Positions 49,487-61,623 of a DNA stretch of 64,000 nt are shown here, piece after piece. Source of the stretch: Allantophomopsis cytisporea. Taxonomy: Eukaryota; Ascomycota; Leotiomycetes; Phacidiales; Phacidiaceae. The stretch lies in assembly GCA_024752435.1 (NCBI GenBank), contig CP103022.1, positions 186,001-250,000 of the forward strand. Reading direction: 5' to 3'. How positions within the stretch are numbered: the stretch's first letter is position 1; every line of letters starts with the position of its first letter. Position numbers and translations under genes: made by a program. A model generated the notes under the pieces. That model was not told the DNA's origin. It worked only from the letters and a program-made list of their open reading frames with translations, and made no database searches.

Positions 49487-51988
49487 CTACTTCTCTTCCG
49501 TAACGACCTCTCTATGCGCCATAGCCTCCTCTCTCCAGCCCCACATAATTGCCATGGCAGCACCAGGACCTGCAGCAAGTGTAGTAGCAGCATAAGTACC
49601 AACAATCTTCCACCAAGGCGTACTGATCTTATTCGCGCGCTTGAGATCGCCGAAGCTGAGAAGAACCCAGTAAGCACTAGCAGCGAAAGCCGCAATCTGG
49701 TCGAACTTTATGGCGCGGACCATATTGGCCGTCACTGAGGCTGTAGCAGAAGGGTTGGCCAGGCCGGTGAAGATGAAACGGAGAGTAGAGTCGCGGCTAG
49801 AGAAGTTGGCGTAGAGGTATGCAGCGGCCGAGATGGCAGCCGTTGCGCGGTACGCGAGACGAAGGTATGGCATGTCAGCTGTTGGGTTGTGCATTCTGTC
49901 TTCCATAGTAGTGTCGGTGACAGTATATTTAGCGAGCAAACGGTGTGCAAGGCTGAAGTAGATAGGGAAGGGCTGCCAGAAGAAACCGTTGATCCATTGA
50001 CGGGCAGCGAGGCTTGGGGCAGCAAACATAGCGAAGGTGGGGAGAACATATGCTCCTATGATGGCTGGCACAATTGTCTTCGTGTAGTTCATTTGTGTGA
50101 GGCGGTTGTCTGCTGCATGGTACTTCTCCTGTGGAGATTGGATGTAGTGCAGGAAGTAATAGATAGGTGCGGCGTATCCGAGTCCTTTGAATTGAGCGAG
50201 GAGACTGAATAAGTTTGGCAGCAGATGAGCTGCTGTAACGAAGTTTCCTCGTCGGATACTCTCCACGGCGAAGATTGCTTGCAAGGGAGCTATATCGGCT
50301 AAGAAGGTGATCATTTGCGCTCTGTGACCCGCATCAAAGCCTCCAAGTGCAGGTGTAAATGCTGCTACGTATGTTGTCAAGAGCTTGTCCAGCCACGAGA
50401 TTCCGTAGTACTTGGTGACGGCCACTCCAGACTCAGCACTAACTTTGATCAAGGGTAGTATTTGTGCAATAGCTGGACCCATTGTCCTGCTGCATCCATA
50501 TGCAATGCCCAACAGCGGCAGTGCGTACAATGTTCTCCACAAAAGGCTCTCGTGCTTTCCTACACCCATCTCTGGATTCCATGGCATAGTGGCCTTCTTA
50601 GCCCGCAGTGGATTCGGTATGCAGTGTAGAGTCTCTGCACCGATCAATGCATCACAGGTTGCATCAGCGAGGAAGTCTCCAAGATTTGGGATGACGTAAA
50701 GTCCCATGATGGTATCTGGGATGGTAGCCAGAGCCTCAATACGGGTCAACTCGTTGGCTGCTTTGCAGGTAGAATTTGCACGGAAGTTTCTGTTAGAGTG
50801 GTATTCTGCAAGAGCTTTCCCAATCAGGCTGGAAGTTGGAATCTCGTTGGCGATCTTTTCTAAACTGTTTGCAAGAGCAGCTGCACTTTCCATAGCAGCA
50901 TTACCTCCAGCTCCCATATTTGGGGTCATCTATACAGAATCAGTATTGCATAGTTCAAAGATGTGAAAGGAATATCACCTTGTGAATCGAGTCACCTAAG
51001 CAGACGAATCGATCATATGTCCAGTGATCGTTCACAGATTCTTCAAGTGGAACAAGGGTGGTATGCACACGTTTCTCCCAAACCTTGTTAAAAGCGACGT
51101 TGTTTGTAACAGTCATGTCCAAGAAACTTTGAATATGATCATTCTCGTCACCCTTCTTGTATTTCGGTATATCATCTCCCCAAACACGAGCTGGAAGTTT
51201 GGAGAAAACGAAGAAATAACAGCGGCCATCCTTACCAATAATGATCAAGTTGGATCGATGCTTACTGTAACAGCGATGAAGGTCTCCGGGAATCAGACCT
51301 TCGACAGGATCGGCGATACCAAATACAGCATTGTATTCGCAAGAAATGCCCGCTTTATCTTTGGCAGATAGTCCCGGTGTGATGCTATCCATGTGCTTTT
51401 GCATGACAGTTTTTACAGCACTATGAATACCATCGGCACCAGCAACGATATCTCCTTCGTAAGAAGAGCCGTCTTTGCAAAATACTACGGCACCATCCGG
51501 GGAGGTCTTGACATCAACAACATGTTTTCCAGCGAGTACCTTGGACTTGTCCGGCAGATGCTCATACATAACTTGCAATACAACCTGTCGGTCGATGAAA
51601 GCGATGGGGTAGCCATTTCTACATGATGAAAAAAGAACATTAGTCTAAGAACCGCCAGGAGTTAAGTTATTACAAACCGTTGTTCAAGAAGTTTTGGGTA
51701 ATCAGAAGTCGTGAGCAGGTTTCCAGCAGCGTCCCATGTACTGGACCGCCCTAAAGGCTCAACGCGGTTGAAAATATCGTCAAAGCATCCAAGCTGATCA
51801 AGGATTCTTGCACCATTTGGTAGGATACCAATGGAAGCACCAACTTGAGGCGCAACAGTACGATACCCTTCCAACACCAAATAGTCAATTCCCAGGTGTT
51901 CCAAGGAATGGGCAAGTGTGAGGCCGGCAATGGAGCCCCCCACTATAATGACCTTAAGTCTGCGTTCCGGGGTGGAGGGATTAGACAT
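49487..51988 (-). CDS. FAD-dependent monooxygenase fused to a polytopic membrane domain
   Basis: A protein of 797 aa, joined on the minus strand from 51678-51988, 50979-51618 and 49487-50929; introns are 59 and 49 nt. Residues 1 to about 440 are a class A flavin monooxygenase similar to the PaxM-type group: dinucleotide-binding VIIVGGSIAGLTLAHSLE, the GADGIHSAVK motif, and VCLGDSIHKMTPNMGAGGN for FAD ribityl binding. From about residue 445 to the end the chain has roughly six to seven hydrophobic segments with short polar loops, so the enzyme should be anchored in a membrane, probably the ER. PaxM-type enzymes epoxidise prenyl chains in meroterpenoid and indole-diterpene pathways. No polyketide synthase, prenyltransferase or terpene cyclase gene lies within this window, so the substrate is open. 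The membrane half I do not recognise as a named domain. Confidence 0.88.
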
Positions 51989-54246
51989 TTGCGGAGATAT
52001 TGAGATGAGAATGTAACGTCAAAACGTGCTATAAAGACAGAAGCTTGATAAAGAAGCAAAGAATAGAAACCGAGAGAGTAAACGGTCAGGGAAAAAGAAC
52101 GTGGCAGCAAGAAGAGGTTGGGTCGATGAGTTTAGAACAAGGTAGAGAATCCCGAAAGTTAAAGAGACTAAATATGCAAACCGATGGAGTATTGGAAGGC
52201 ATCCTGAATATCGGTATTTGCAAGGGGTACGTGAGAAAGAATGATAGACGCATAGGGGTTCTCCTGCAGTATCCATCGTAGGGATTGGAAGTATTACATA
52301 CGCACCGACGACCCTCAGTTGAAACCTTGGCATATCTTGTGGAAGAAGATAACCCTTAACAAACATCTTGATTCTTGGGAACGGGATCTCCTGCTACAAT
52401 ATGGCATCCAATACTGCGTGTACAATTCATACCACTGCAAAAGCTGTATGAAATGCCACTCCGCTTTCTATCACATCGAGGATGGACAATGTTGATCTGG
52501 GAAGGCTAGGCCTGCTCAAAGTGAGAACCGTGAGGAACGGTCTTATAAAACCGGGTACATGCTCTTGCAATCCTAGCTCTTCATGTTTTTCACTTACCCT
52601 GATACCGCTGAAAGCCGTGCTCGTCTTACGAGTCTCGGGAGCTCGAAGCGTGCTAGAAACCTTATTTCTTTTCCCATGGGTCCGCGGCGACCGGAGACCT
52701 GTCAGTCCCGTAGAGTTCCTTGGTAGAGAATGGGGCGGACCTGTCTCAAAATCGCCAATGGCGCCGGTTGACATTGCGCAGTTCAGGATTTATGTCAAAT
52801 TTGCACTTCGTACTTCGGACTATCAATCTGTCAAGATGTTCCCGGCATGTCAATGGTTGGTGTAGCGAACTGTGGATCGGGCCACTGCCGAGGGAGCGCC
52901 GAAGGGTGATGAACTCTGATCTGCGAAAGTCTGGAGTCTAGCGAAGGACAAGGTCAGCTGGAAACATATGTCTGTATGTATGTAAATAAGATACTTGAAC
53001 AAAGCGAAGGCTTTCAAATGGGTGGTACATACAATTGTCGGTTCGAAACCGTTGATAAAACTCAGACATTTCTCAAAGACATTCTTCTCTCGAAAATATG
53101 TATATAGGCAAATTTGAGCGAGAGTTAAGAATACCATCAAACCAATCCACTAATGACCACCATACGCCCACCGCCTTCGACGCCAAAAGTCAAATAGGTG
53201 GATCGTTTTTCCCGAATAGTTTTCTGCTACTCTTGTCGTATCTCGTTTGCATCTATATGCGACAATTCAACGGAGCAACAGTAATGAAGGTAAGCGCTAC
53301 ACCTGTATGGACAGCAGACGCCGGCACGTCAGCTGTGGTCGATTGAGTTGCTCAGTACTCTGTAGACGGGTAGGACTTACATAGCATTGGGACTACTGTG
53401 ACGGGTGCCATTGTTCCAAGCTCATCCTTGCCTGAAGACGGCAACAGACGTTGACAAAAGGGTTAGAAGCATCGCGGAGTCTGCTCGAACAAACAATAAG
53501 GGGGGAGGGGTCTTTCGTCGTCGATGCTGTTTGTGCGAATGTACGTACAGTAGCACGTGGAATGTCTCGACATCAAATGATAATCCCATGCTTCATCTGT
53601 AAAAAGAATAAAATTACCGAGACGAGAAAATTCAATACAGAGAATAGGGGAGATGTTGGGCATCGTGGTAATGTGGTCTGTCCCGGAGACTTGGAGGATG
53701 CTAAGTAGTTTCCCAGATTTACCGGCTCGCGTGCGGGCTCGCCTCGATCATAGAGGAGGCTCTTTTGGATGATGGATCTACGCACTCCACAACACATATC
53801 TTCTCCAAATTTGTACAAGCAGCATGATGCAATATCATATTTGCTATGCCTCCAAGGTTCTGTAGAAGCGATGGAGAAAAGTCTAATCTAAGTACCTTGG
53901 AGATGAGTGCTTCTGGTTCCCAAGTCGGCGTCAAACTCTTTCTTGCTTCTTCTATTCGCCTCAAGCCCGGATTATACTCCACCTTCACTCGCGGTTCAAG
54001 CATTTTCTCTACTCTTCCTTCTCGGTCTTCCGATTCTTCCTATTCTTCCTATCACTCCTTTTGTTCTTTCATGTTCCTTTTATCCTACCTACTGTTTCAA
54101 ACTAAAGGTATAATGATCAAGTAGATAGCCAATCCTGCAGCGAGCTTTTATTTTATATCATACATCTATGGTCATATACCAAGCCATTCATTAACCAAGT
54201 CTCTTTGCATCTTCCGACTTCCGACAACTGTCATTCATTTAGCATA
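51989..54246. other. Intergenic region
   Basis: About 2.3 kb between the divergent FMO fusion and CFEM receptor genes. Two minus-strand frames have faintly protein-like composition (52427-52774, 115 aa from a true ATG; 53719-54003, 94 aa) but no domain, introns or neighbours support them. Confidence 0.5.
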
Positions 54247-56067
54247 ATGCGGCTCTTGAGCTTTATTCCCCTAAGCTTTACCATTCTTTCACTAGTAGTC
54301 AGCGCCGAAGTCACCGAAAGAGGACTTGACAAGGCGAATTTCCCTTCTTGTTCAGTAAGAGCCCCTGCGACTCTGTCGAACTGTTGAAGCTTACAACCTG
54401 CAGTTGGAATGTTGGCAGACGCAGCTGACTGAGCTGGGCTGCTCTAGCACCGACACGGATTGCAATTGTACGTCCGCCTTGAAGACCACAGTGGTCACTT
54501 GCGCCGCCACATCTTCGTCGCCATGCAACGTGACCGAGACTTTTCGGACAATGGGAATCGTCGACGAATTCTGTGGCGTGTACCCCCAGACCTACCAGCG
54601 GAAGAAGATCCAGTACACGATTTGGGTAGGGCTACCCATAACGTTACTATTCGTCATCTCCCGCTTCTACTCGCGGTGCAAACTCGACGTTTCCCTGGGT
54701 ATTGACGACTGGTTAATCTTGGTCGCGACGTGTCTGATGTCTTGTGTTTGCGGTACGGTGTTGACGATGGCGGGGATGGGATTTGGGGAGCACACATGGT
54801 ATCTATCAGCAAAAACCATGACGCGTATTTTCAAGGTAGGATATTTTCCGCATGTCTGTGTACCTGCGGCTGACCGAAATCGCAGTTCTTCTATATTGGT
54901 GAATCCGTTTATATCGGCGCCATAACTTTCACCAAGCTCTCGCTTCTTTTCTTCTTCCGTCGTCTATTTCCAAGCAGTGCCATGAACAAGGTAACCATCT
55001 CACTCATGGTTTTTGTCGTCGTCGGTAACATCATTGTGGTCTCTACACTCATCTTCCAATGCGTATGTTCCTCTTCCCACCCACCCCAGCATCACCTCTA
55101 ACAAGCATCAGACACCCGTAAAAGGTGTCTGGATAAACTGGATGTACACCACACCCCCGACCAAATGCCTCAACCAATTTGCTGCCATTATCGCCGCCGC
55201 CATAGTCAGTATCGTACACGACATCGTCATCCTCGCAACCCCACTGCCAATCCTGTGGTCGTTGAACCTCTCTGTTGCCAAGAAACTAAATCTACTCGCC
55301 ATGTTCTCTATCGGTATTTTCGTCGTCATTTGCAGTCTAATCCGCGTACCCACCCTCCTAACTCTCGAATCAACCTCGGATCCGTCCTGTAAGTCAAGCA
55401 TTTCCCGGCCCCGCCACTCCCAATGACCGTTCCTCACCGACCCAAACTAACGTTCCCAGGGGACGAAGCAGGCATAGCAATCTGGACATTCCTCGAGATC
55501 GCCGTCGGCATAATCTGCGCATGCCTACCCGCAACCCGCTCTCTCTTCTCAAATATATTCCCCAGCTTCAAGATGTCACTTGTTTCGAAGAACGGTGAAA
55601 GCAACGTCGGCTCCACATATGCACTTCAGTCAAAGCAAAAGCGCTCCCAGATCCGCCGTATCGACAGCCAAGCGAGTTTTTTCGAGCTGAGTGACGGGGA
55701 AGGGACACGAAAGAGTAATGCCGAGACGACTGTGCAGGAAGAGAGCCTGTATACGTCAGGTAGCTCGGAGGATAAGGATGAGCGCACGTTTCAGGATAGA
55801 CTGCGGCCGAAGAAGGAGGGCAATGTGATGAGTCGGGTTGCCGCTGGACAGGGTAATATTATTATTACGACGGACGAACAGATCGTATATACAACGAGTA
55901 GCGTGGATGATAAAGATGAAGGGACCCATACTACTACTACGCGGCTAAGTAAGCAAGGGAACATGACAAGTAGGATTGAAGTAGGGAAGCATGGTGGTGG
56001 ATGCACTAACGAGGGTGGAATCATTGTTACGAGGAGCGTTGATCAGGTCACTCGGAGTGGTGACTGA
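54247..56067 (+). CDS. CFEM-domain PTH11-like integral membrane receptor
   Basis: A plasma-membrane protein of 533 aa, joined from 54247-54354, 54404-54835, 54886-55062, 55112-55388 and 55460-56067; four introns of 49-71 nt. A signal peptide (MRLLSFIPLSFTILSLVVSA) is followed by an extracellular CFEM domain with eight Cys (first pair C-x3-C, then LGC, DCNC, TC, SPC, FCG). Seven hydrophobic segments follow (starting IQYTIWVGLPITLLFVIS), with family motifs SRFYSRCKL, LGIDDWLIL, KLSLLFFFRRLF and TPLPILWSLNLSVAKK. The C-terminal tail of about 180 residues is cytosolic, Ser/Thr-rich and charged. The founder, Magnaporthe Pth11, senses surfaces during infection-structure formation. Ligand unknown here. 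Confidence 0.92.
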
Positions 56068-56406
56068 TTCAGGTTTCTATGTTTTGCATTGCGCTCGGCG
56101 TAAGGAGCTAGCGGACTGATTTGGTATACATCTTTTATTGGGGTTGTGTGAAATATGTTCTTAGATTTCTTTTGTTAATTTTAGCTGTCATTATGATACC
56201 ATAGATTTTATAGTTTCAATTACTTCTTCTATCCTTTATACTTAACTCTATATTGTCAGTACATTATCGAACCAATAGGACCCCATGAATAACAGCCTTT
56301 CATAAATACATGTATGCTTCTCTATGCATCAGTTCGAAAACCTCCAAGACTTGTTGTTCAGAATCGTCGTATTCTAGTATTCTTACTGTCTCGCCACTAT
56401 GTGCTA
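56068..56406. other. Short intergenic gap between convergent genes
   Basis: About 340 bp of AT-rich sequence between the 3' ends of the CFEM receptor and the MFS transporter; both terminators should lie here. Nothing else seen. Confidence 0.6.
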
Positions 56407-57960
56407 TCATTTCTTCACATCCTTTCCATCATACGGCGCGAACTTGGATTTCATCCGCAGTCTCTCTCCATATCTAATGAAGGCGAACGGCACAATAATC
56501 AAACCAGTCGCGACGCCGCCCAAAATAGACATAGCTCTTCCAACACCGAGGTTATTAAACATAGGATGCGCGACCAGGGGAAACCCAGCAGCGAGCAGAC
56601 TTCGCAAGAAGGTGTTAGCTGAGACTGCAGAGGCAGCATATAGACCGTAAGTATCGACGAGGGTATTAATGCACTGATTGAATATGATGTTAAATCCACA
56701 ACCGATTAAAACGGCCGCGGCAATGGGACTCCAGACACTGATACCAGGGTCTGCTGTCCATCCGAACCAGAACAAGCCAATGGCGAAGATGAAGCCGCCG
56801 AACGTGACAGGGAACATGCGAGCTTCAGGGACGGGAATACCACCTCGTGCCTCGGAGATGCGTCGGTAACGGGGCTGGTTAGCTAGATTGATAGAAGTAG
56901 CTATGAGGACGCCGACGAAGAGGCCGAGGAAGGGTAGCGAGCCATTTACGGGACTCATGCCACGGTTCTGCTGGAAGACAATGGGGAAGACTTCGAGGGT
57001 AAGGTAGAGTAGAGCATAGACGAAGGAGGCGTACAGCGCAATGGAGGTTACCATGGGCTCAGTGGTAAGCATGTAGATTGGACGGGTGAAGTGCTTTGTG
57101 ACAACGGTTTTGAAATCAAGTTTCATTTCTTCGTGAGGATGGTGGTAGGATTCGTTGCCCGTTTCTTTACGAAGACGTTGGGCTTTGCGCCTTAGTAGGA
57201 CAGGAGAGTAGAGCTCGGGCAATGCTACAAGTGCAAGGCCGGCTATTGAGAAGGCCCATATGGCTTCAATGTATTCTGTCCAGCGCCAACCTAAATGGGG
57301 GTTGATGATTAAAGCCGATCCAATGATGGGGCCGATTGTAGGTCCTCCAACAACAGCTATACTGTACAGTGTAGTTGCTGCACCGCGAGCCTGTGGGCGG
57401 TAGATGTCTCCAAGGGCAGCAGACACATTAGATACAGGGGCTGACCCGAATACTCCTCCAAAAAATCTCGTGATAAATATAGAGGCGGCATTAGTGCTGG
57501 TGGCTGTCCCTATGGAGAAAAGACCTAGGATGAAAACAGCGGGTATAATTCCCAATCTTCTTCCCCAGATCTCAGAGATGGGGGCCCACATGAGCGGTCC
57601 AAAAGCGAATCCAAGGCTATATTGACAAGTCAGCTATATCTCAAGTGCTAGATACAGGAAAGTTTACATGTACAAGGAGACGTTAAGGACCACGACTTCC
57701 GTGCTCACGTGAACATATTCAGATATCGCATTTGAAGCAGGAGAAATGATACTTGAGCCCATACTGGCACTCAATGCCAGCATGCCTAGCTGAAACGTAA
57801 TCCATATTTTGTAACTGGTTGACCAATTCCTCGGGTTTTCGGGATCGGTATCAGAATCCCAATCGACAAGAAAAGGATCTTTGTCGGAGGTCGGCTCCTC
57901 TTTCGATTCAAGCACAGCTTCTTCGTCCTGCAGCGTTGGCGTCTGCGAGGTTTCTGGCAT
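56407..57960 (-). CDS. MFS drug:H+ antiporter-type transporter (DHA1)
   Basis: A multi-pass transporter of 500 aa, joined on the minus strand from 57668-57960 and 56407-57616 with a 51-nt intron. The acidic N-terminal tail has the typical DPENPRNWSTSYK motif just before helix 1. Twelve helices follow with LGFAFGPLMWAPISEIWGRR (the motif A region), the RFFGGVFGSAPVSNVSAALGDIYRPQARG segment, GPTIGPIIGSALI (motif C, antiporter type) and the NPHLGWRWTEY segment. This group includes Flr1/Mfs-type exporters of fungicides and toxins and some polyamine transporters. Substrate is not fixed by sequence. I chose the ATG at 57960; an upstream TTG at 57990 is in frame but is not a normal start. It is convergent with the CFEM receptor. 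Confidence 0.93.
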
Positions 57961-59361
57961 CTCCACCAAAGCAATCTCGAAAGATCTCAATCACTTTGAA
58001 TGTTTCCGGTGTAGCAATGTCCACACTAAACAACAGACCCGACTCCTGAGCCTTGAAATCTTCGCACGTGATGGAAGGTTGGGTTGCTGGGGTAAAATGC
58101 GGGGAACAAAGATGGAAACGAGATAACTGCCAGAGGTTGTGATTCTGAGTATCTCAATGACTACACAACGGCAAACGGCTAGATGTATGAAATAGGAACT
58201 AGTACCGACGGAAAGACTTGACCAGGTTGACTTGTACCTAAACCTACATCATTCAGAATTTCTTGGCAGGGGAGTGCGGACCGGCTATATATGTTGATCT
58301 TGAAAATTCGGGGTCCGGTGGCAGATATTAACGGGACTTATTTCCGGTAAGGAGAGACGCGGCTCTCGCCACTTAAAAGCTTCATCCATACCTTTAGTCA
58401 GACACAGACTGGGGGTCCTTCTCCGCAATCGCGTACATATTCTTTCTGACCATGTTTGCTTTGGTGTTTGGTGTCACAAATAGACCGGTGTAAAGATGCA
58501 ACGACTGGACACGAAAAGTGTATTTGGCGACGGATAAACGGCTTGAGGGTAAGGGTATGAAGGTGTATGATGCTAGGGATGCTGGGCGGGATCGGAATGT
58601 CGTGGATGGGCGAGTTAATGACGTGAACATACTTGAACTCTATTTGAGGATCGCACGGTCCGTTATATCCATTTGTGATTTTCAGGTGTAAAACGGCTTG
58701 ATTTTCTACTCTGGGCCAACTACTCTACTTATGCAATTTACTACCAAGTCCGTACGTAGCTGTAAACTCCGAGCACGTGATATATGCCTGAGGCTAGAAT
58801 TTACACATTGATTTCGCTGATGTCACGTGATATGTACGTACTCTATGTACCGGAGAGCTAACACCAATAATTCAGCCACATAGATAACTCAGCGTTTTCT
58901 TAATTACTCTACCTTTGTCGATAAATGGCTTTATCATCGATAATTGAGTAACCGGGATAAATGTACGATTTTCAATACCTAAGAGCCAAGATCAATTGGC
59001 AAATATCGTTACTAAGCCTTATGAAGAATCGACCTCTGATCGACAACTTGGCCCTCTTGAACTGTTGGCGTATCACCAATCATTGAACTCAGGAGGATTA
59101 CAAGTGAACGAGCCGATCATCTTACCTATTGTTGTCTACAGGATGGCTATCAACGCTCTCACATTCATAAGTATCACCTTCACTTCAAGTGCTGCGGAAG
59201 ACAATGGTACCAAACCTCTTGATTTAGAAAAAAAGCACACGGGCAATTGAAAGGACAAAATAAAACCGACCAAGACCACGAAGCCCCACCTCCTAAGAAC
59301 ACGTATGATGCGCACTAGAAGGCAAAAGACACCCACACACACACCAAACTCTCTCCCTCCC
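57961..59361. other. Intergenic, no gene recognised
   Basis: About 1.4 kb upstream of the MFS transporter and downstream of the GC-rich gene. Contains the probable MFS promoter. A short minus-strand frame at 58394-58630 has no recognisable content. Confidence 0.6.
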
Positions 59362-60127
59362 TCACTTTTCAACCGAGAGGCTCTTCTTGACCAGCTCCGC
59401 AAGCTGATCGGCTCTACCCCTGATGGAGAGAATCAGCGTTGCTGGAGCCGGCATAACCCTTGCCGGTCCTCTGGTTCGAACTGGGAACTGCATCTCGAGA
59501 CGTGCCCGCTTCTGGGGGCGTCGGTCGGCCTCATTATCCTCATTCTCATCATCGTCCTCCTCCACCTCCTTCTTCTCCTCCACCTCATTCTTCTCTTCTT
59601 CCTCACCAAATATGGTTCCACCTGCGGCCCGGATCGCCTGCTTGGTGGTTTCGCTGGTCTCAGGCGAGACCTTAAAAAGGCCAATGCCCCTCGCCAGTAC
59701 TTCGCGCACCAGCTGGTCGATCGGAACCGCAAGCTTCTTCGCCATTCTCCAGACCTTAGGCTTGACAAGACCAGGGGCAGCAGGGGGCTCAGGTATGCGA
59801 CGGAGGATGGCGAGCGCGTACTCGGCGGCGGGGTCACGGGGCTTTGGTGTTGGCTTGGAAGGGGAAGGAGATGATGGTGTTGCGGGTGAGCTTGGTTACG
59901 CAGTGCCATTTCCCCTCGTGCTTCGTATCCTCGTACCAGAAGTAAGCGAACCAAGCCCAGCAGATCTTTGAGACCTCGCGGCCCGCGACGCCGTGTTTGA
60001 GTGTAGGCTTTGGTGCTCCGCCGAGACATGATTTGAAGGGCTCCGGGGTCGGGATTCATGATGTAGGGCTGCCGCTGCGGCGAGCACGCTTGCGGGGGTT
60101 GTGAGAGGAGTGTGTAGTATCAGACAT
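59362..60127 (-). CDS. Putative nuclear protein, damaged, GC-rich island
   Basis: Coding-like sequence on the minus strand begins at an ATG at 60127 (MSDTTHSSHNPRKRARRSG, with a basic nuclear-localisation-like cluster) but meets TGA at 60058-60056 (codon 24). The same frame then reads FKSCLGGAPKPTLKHGVAG, VSKICWAWFAYFWYED and HEGKWHC. A 46-nt GT..AG stretch (59854-59899) could be an intron, joining to AAEYALAILRRIPEPP, KKLAVPIDQLVREVLARG, an acidic Glu/Asp run and a basic C-terminus ending SLSVEK. Base composition is much richer in G+C than the flanks. The family is not recognised; the charged runs suggest a nuclear role. Either a pseudogene, a gene with an unusual upstream exon, or a sequence error. 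The overlapping arginine-rich frame 59433-60059 is less protein-like. Confidence 0.45.
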
Positions 60128-61623
60128 GGGTCATTTCTGAAAAGCGTTAGATTCAACGTTATGTTTTATCGATATATAAGAGGTTTACCTTTTGGGAGAG
60201 ATCTTTTTGCGGATGTGGTGACGTACTGCGTTGATGATGTTGTTGCGGCTGCTGCTGGATAGGTTTTCGTATGTAAATGTGATATTGTTGTTGTTTTTTA
60301 GGGGGTGGGAGGCTGGAGAGAGGGATGCTGCGTGGTTCAATATAAATCGGATGTCTCGTGTTACTTCAAAGAATTTTCGGCTTTAGTAGTGATAATATTC
60401 AGGTCCATTGAGGTACGGAATATCACTAAAATCATTGTAGACTTCACATTCGAAGTGAGCAGTTCCTAATTAGGGAGTGCGGGCTCTACACCCGCACATC
60501 ATGTATCATATCTAGAAGACATAACATATCTCAGAAACCTTCTTGCTCTGTCTGATAATTAATCAATCTACAAGTGTAATGCACATTCCCAGGCGCAACC
60601 TGAATCCAATGTGCTGCAACAGAATCAAGGGCATACATCACATGGATTTTCGCTTGTTAATACTCTTGAGATTTTAGTGGCCTTAGTTGTTTTCAAAAAA
60701 ATTGATACTTTGCACTATTTCACGAATCTGAAGATTATTGATGGAGCCATGATACATTGTCATTCACAGAGTAGTCACTCAGAGTCAGCGAGGGAACCAA
60801 GTTGTTATGACCGTCAAGTGAATTGTATCCGAAACCGGGTCGGAAGAATGTAAACAATAGCACAACGCGTTCAGTATTCGGGATCGTATAGTACGTAGTA
60901 ACCAGAGTATATATGTATATACCATAAGACAAATAGAAAATATGGTATGGACAATTTAAAGGTTGCGCAAAGTAGGTTGGAGTATATGTATAATACGATA
61001 GAGGCTAGTACTTCAGGAAAATAAGTACAGATGGCATTTATGTTTTAAAAAAGGCCAGCTGCAGGTACCTTCCCCGGTAGCTTCAATAGCTCAGTTGGCA
61101 GGAACCTTTGGAGACCAATTGCACCTTTAATAAGGGGTTGCGTATACGCCATGAGGAAGCACCGGGTTGGCCTAATTTGTTTTTGCTTTTGTCGAGGTTG
61201 CAGGTTCGATTTCCATATAGTGCAATATATTTTTTTGGTATTTGTCATACACTAGCTTACTTGCATCATATAAATACGAAAAGAAGACCTTATTAGAATC
61301 TGCTCTTCCATAGATCGTATAGTTTATTTGATGGTTGAACTTGATGTAAGCGACAAAAGGTAACATAATGCTTCCATTCATTGCACAGGAGCTTGGCCTC
61401 CTCAAAGATGTCTTGACTATAGGAGCCAGGAGGCTGTCCCCTTGAGTAATCTAATAAACACATACATCCGATAAAAAAGTATTACGCGTGATATTCGGTG
61501 GTAAACACAGTAGTAGGTTCTTTTCCACCTCTCTTCCAGTAATAGTGTCTCATAAGATTATATCTGTATGACCTTTCCCGCAATACAAACTTGCTGCAGT
61601 ATCATCTTCACATTTTCCACGTC
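60128..61623. other. Intergenic holding repeat copy 2
   Basis: About 1.5 kb of AT-rich sequence. It holds the second copy of the tRNA-like element (separate entry); nothing else recognised. Confidence 0.6.
61061..61213 (+). repeat. Dispersed tRNA-like (SINE-like) element, copy 2
   Basis: About 113 bp (61061-61173) match copy 1 at 48.4 kb with only a handful of differences, on the same strand. The A box TAGCTCAGTTGG is at 61087-61098 and a B-box-like GGTTCGATTTC is at 61203-61213. The sequence between the conserved block and the B box differs between copies, but the B box and its distance (104 versus 110 bp) are kept. Confidence 0.55.

Noticed and set aside
49487..57960. A biosynthetic gene cluster around the FAD monooxygenase
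   Set aside because: Neighbours are a receptor and an MFS transporter only; no synthase, prenyltransferase, cyclase or P450 is present in the window.
59305..59971. Two long plus-strand frames in the GC-rich island, one hydrophobic
   Set aside because: The hydrophobic part is the antisense of the Glu/Asp run; the minus strand has more natural protein sequence.
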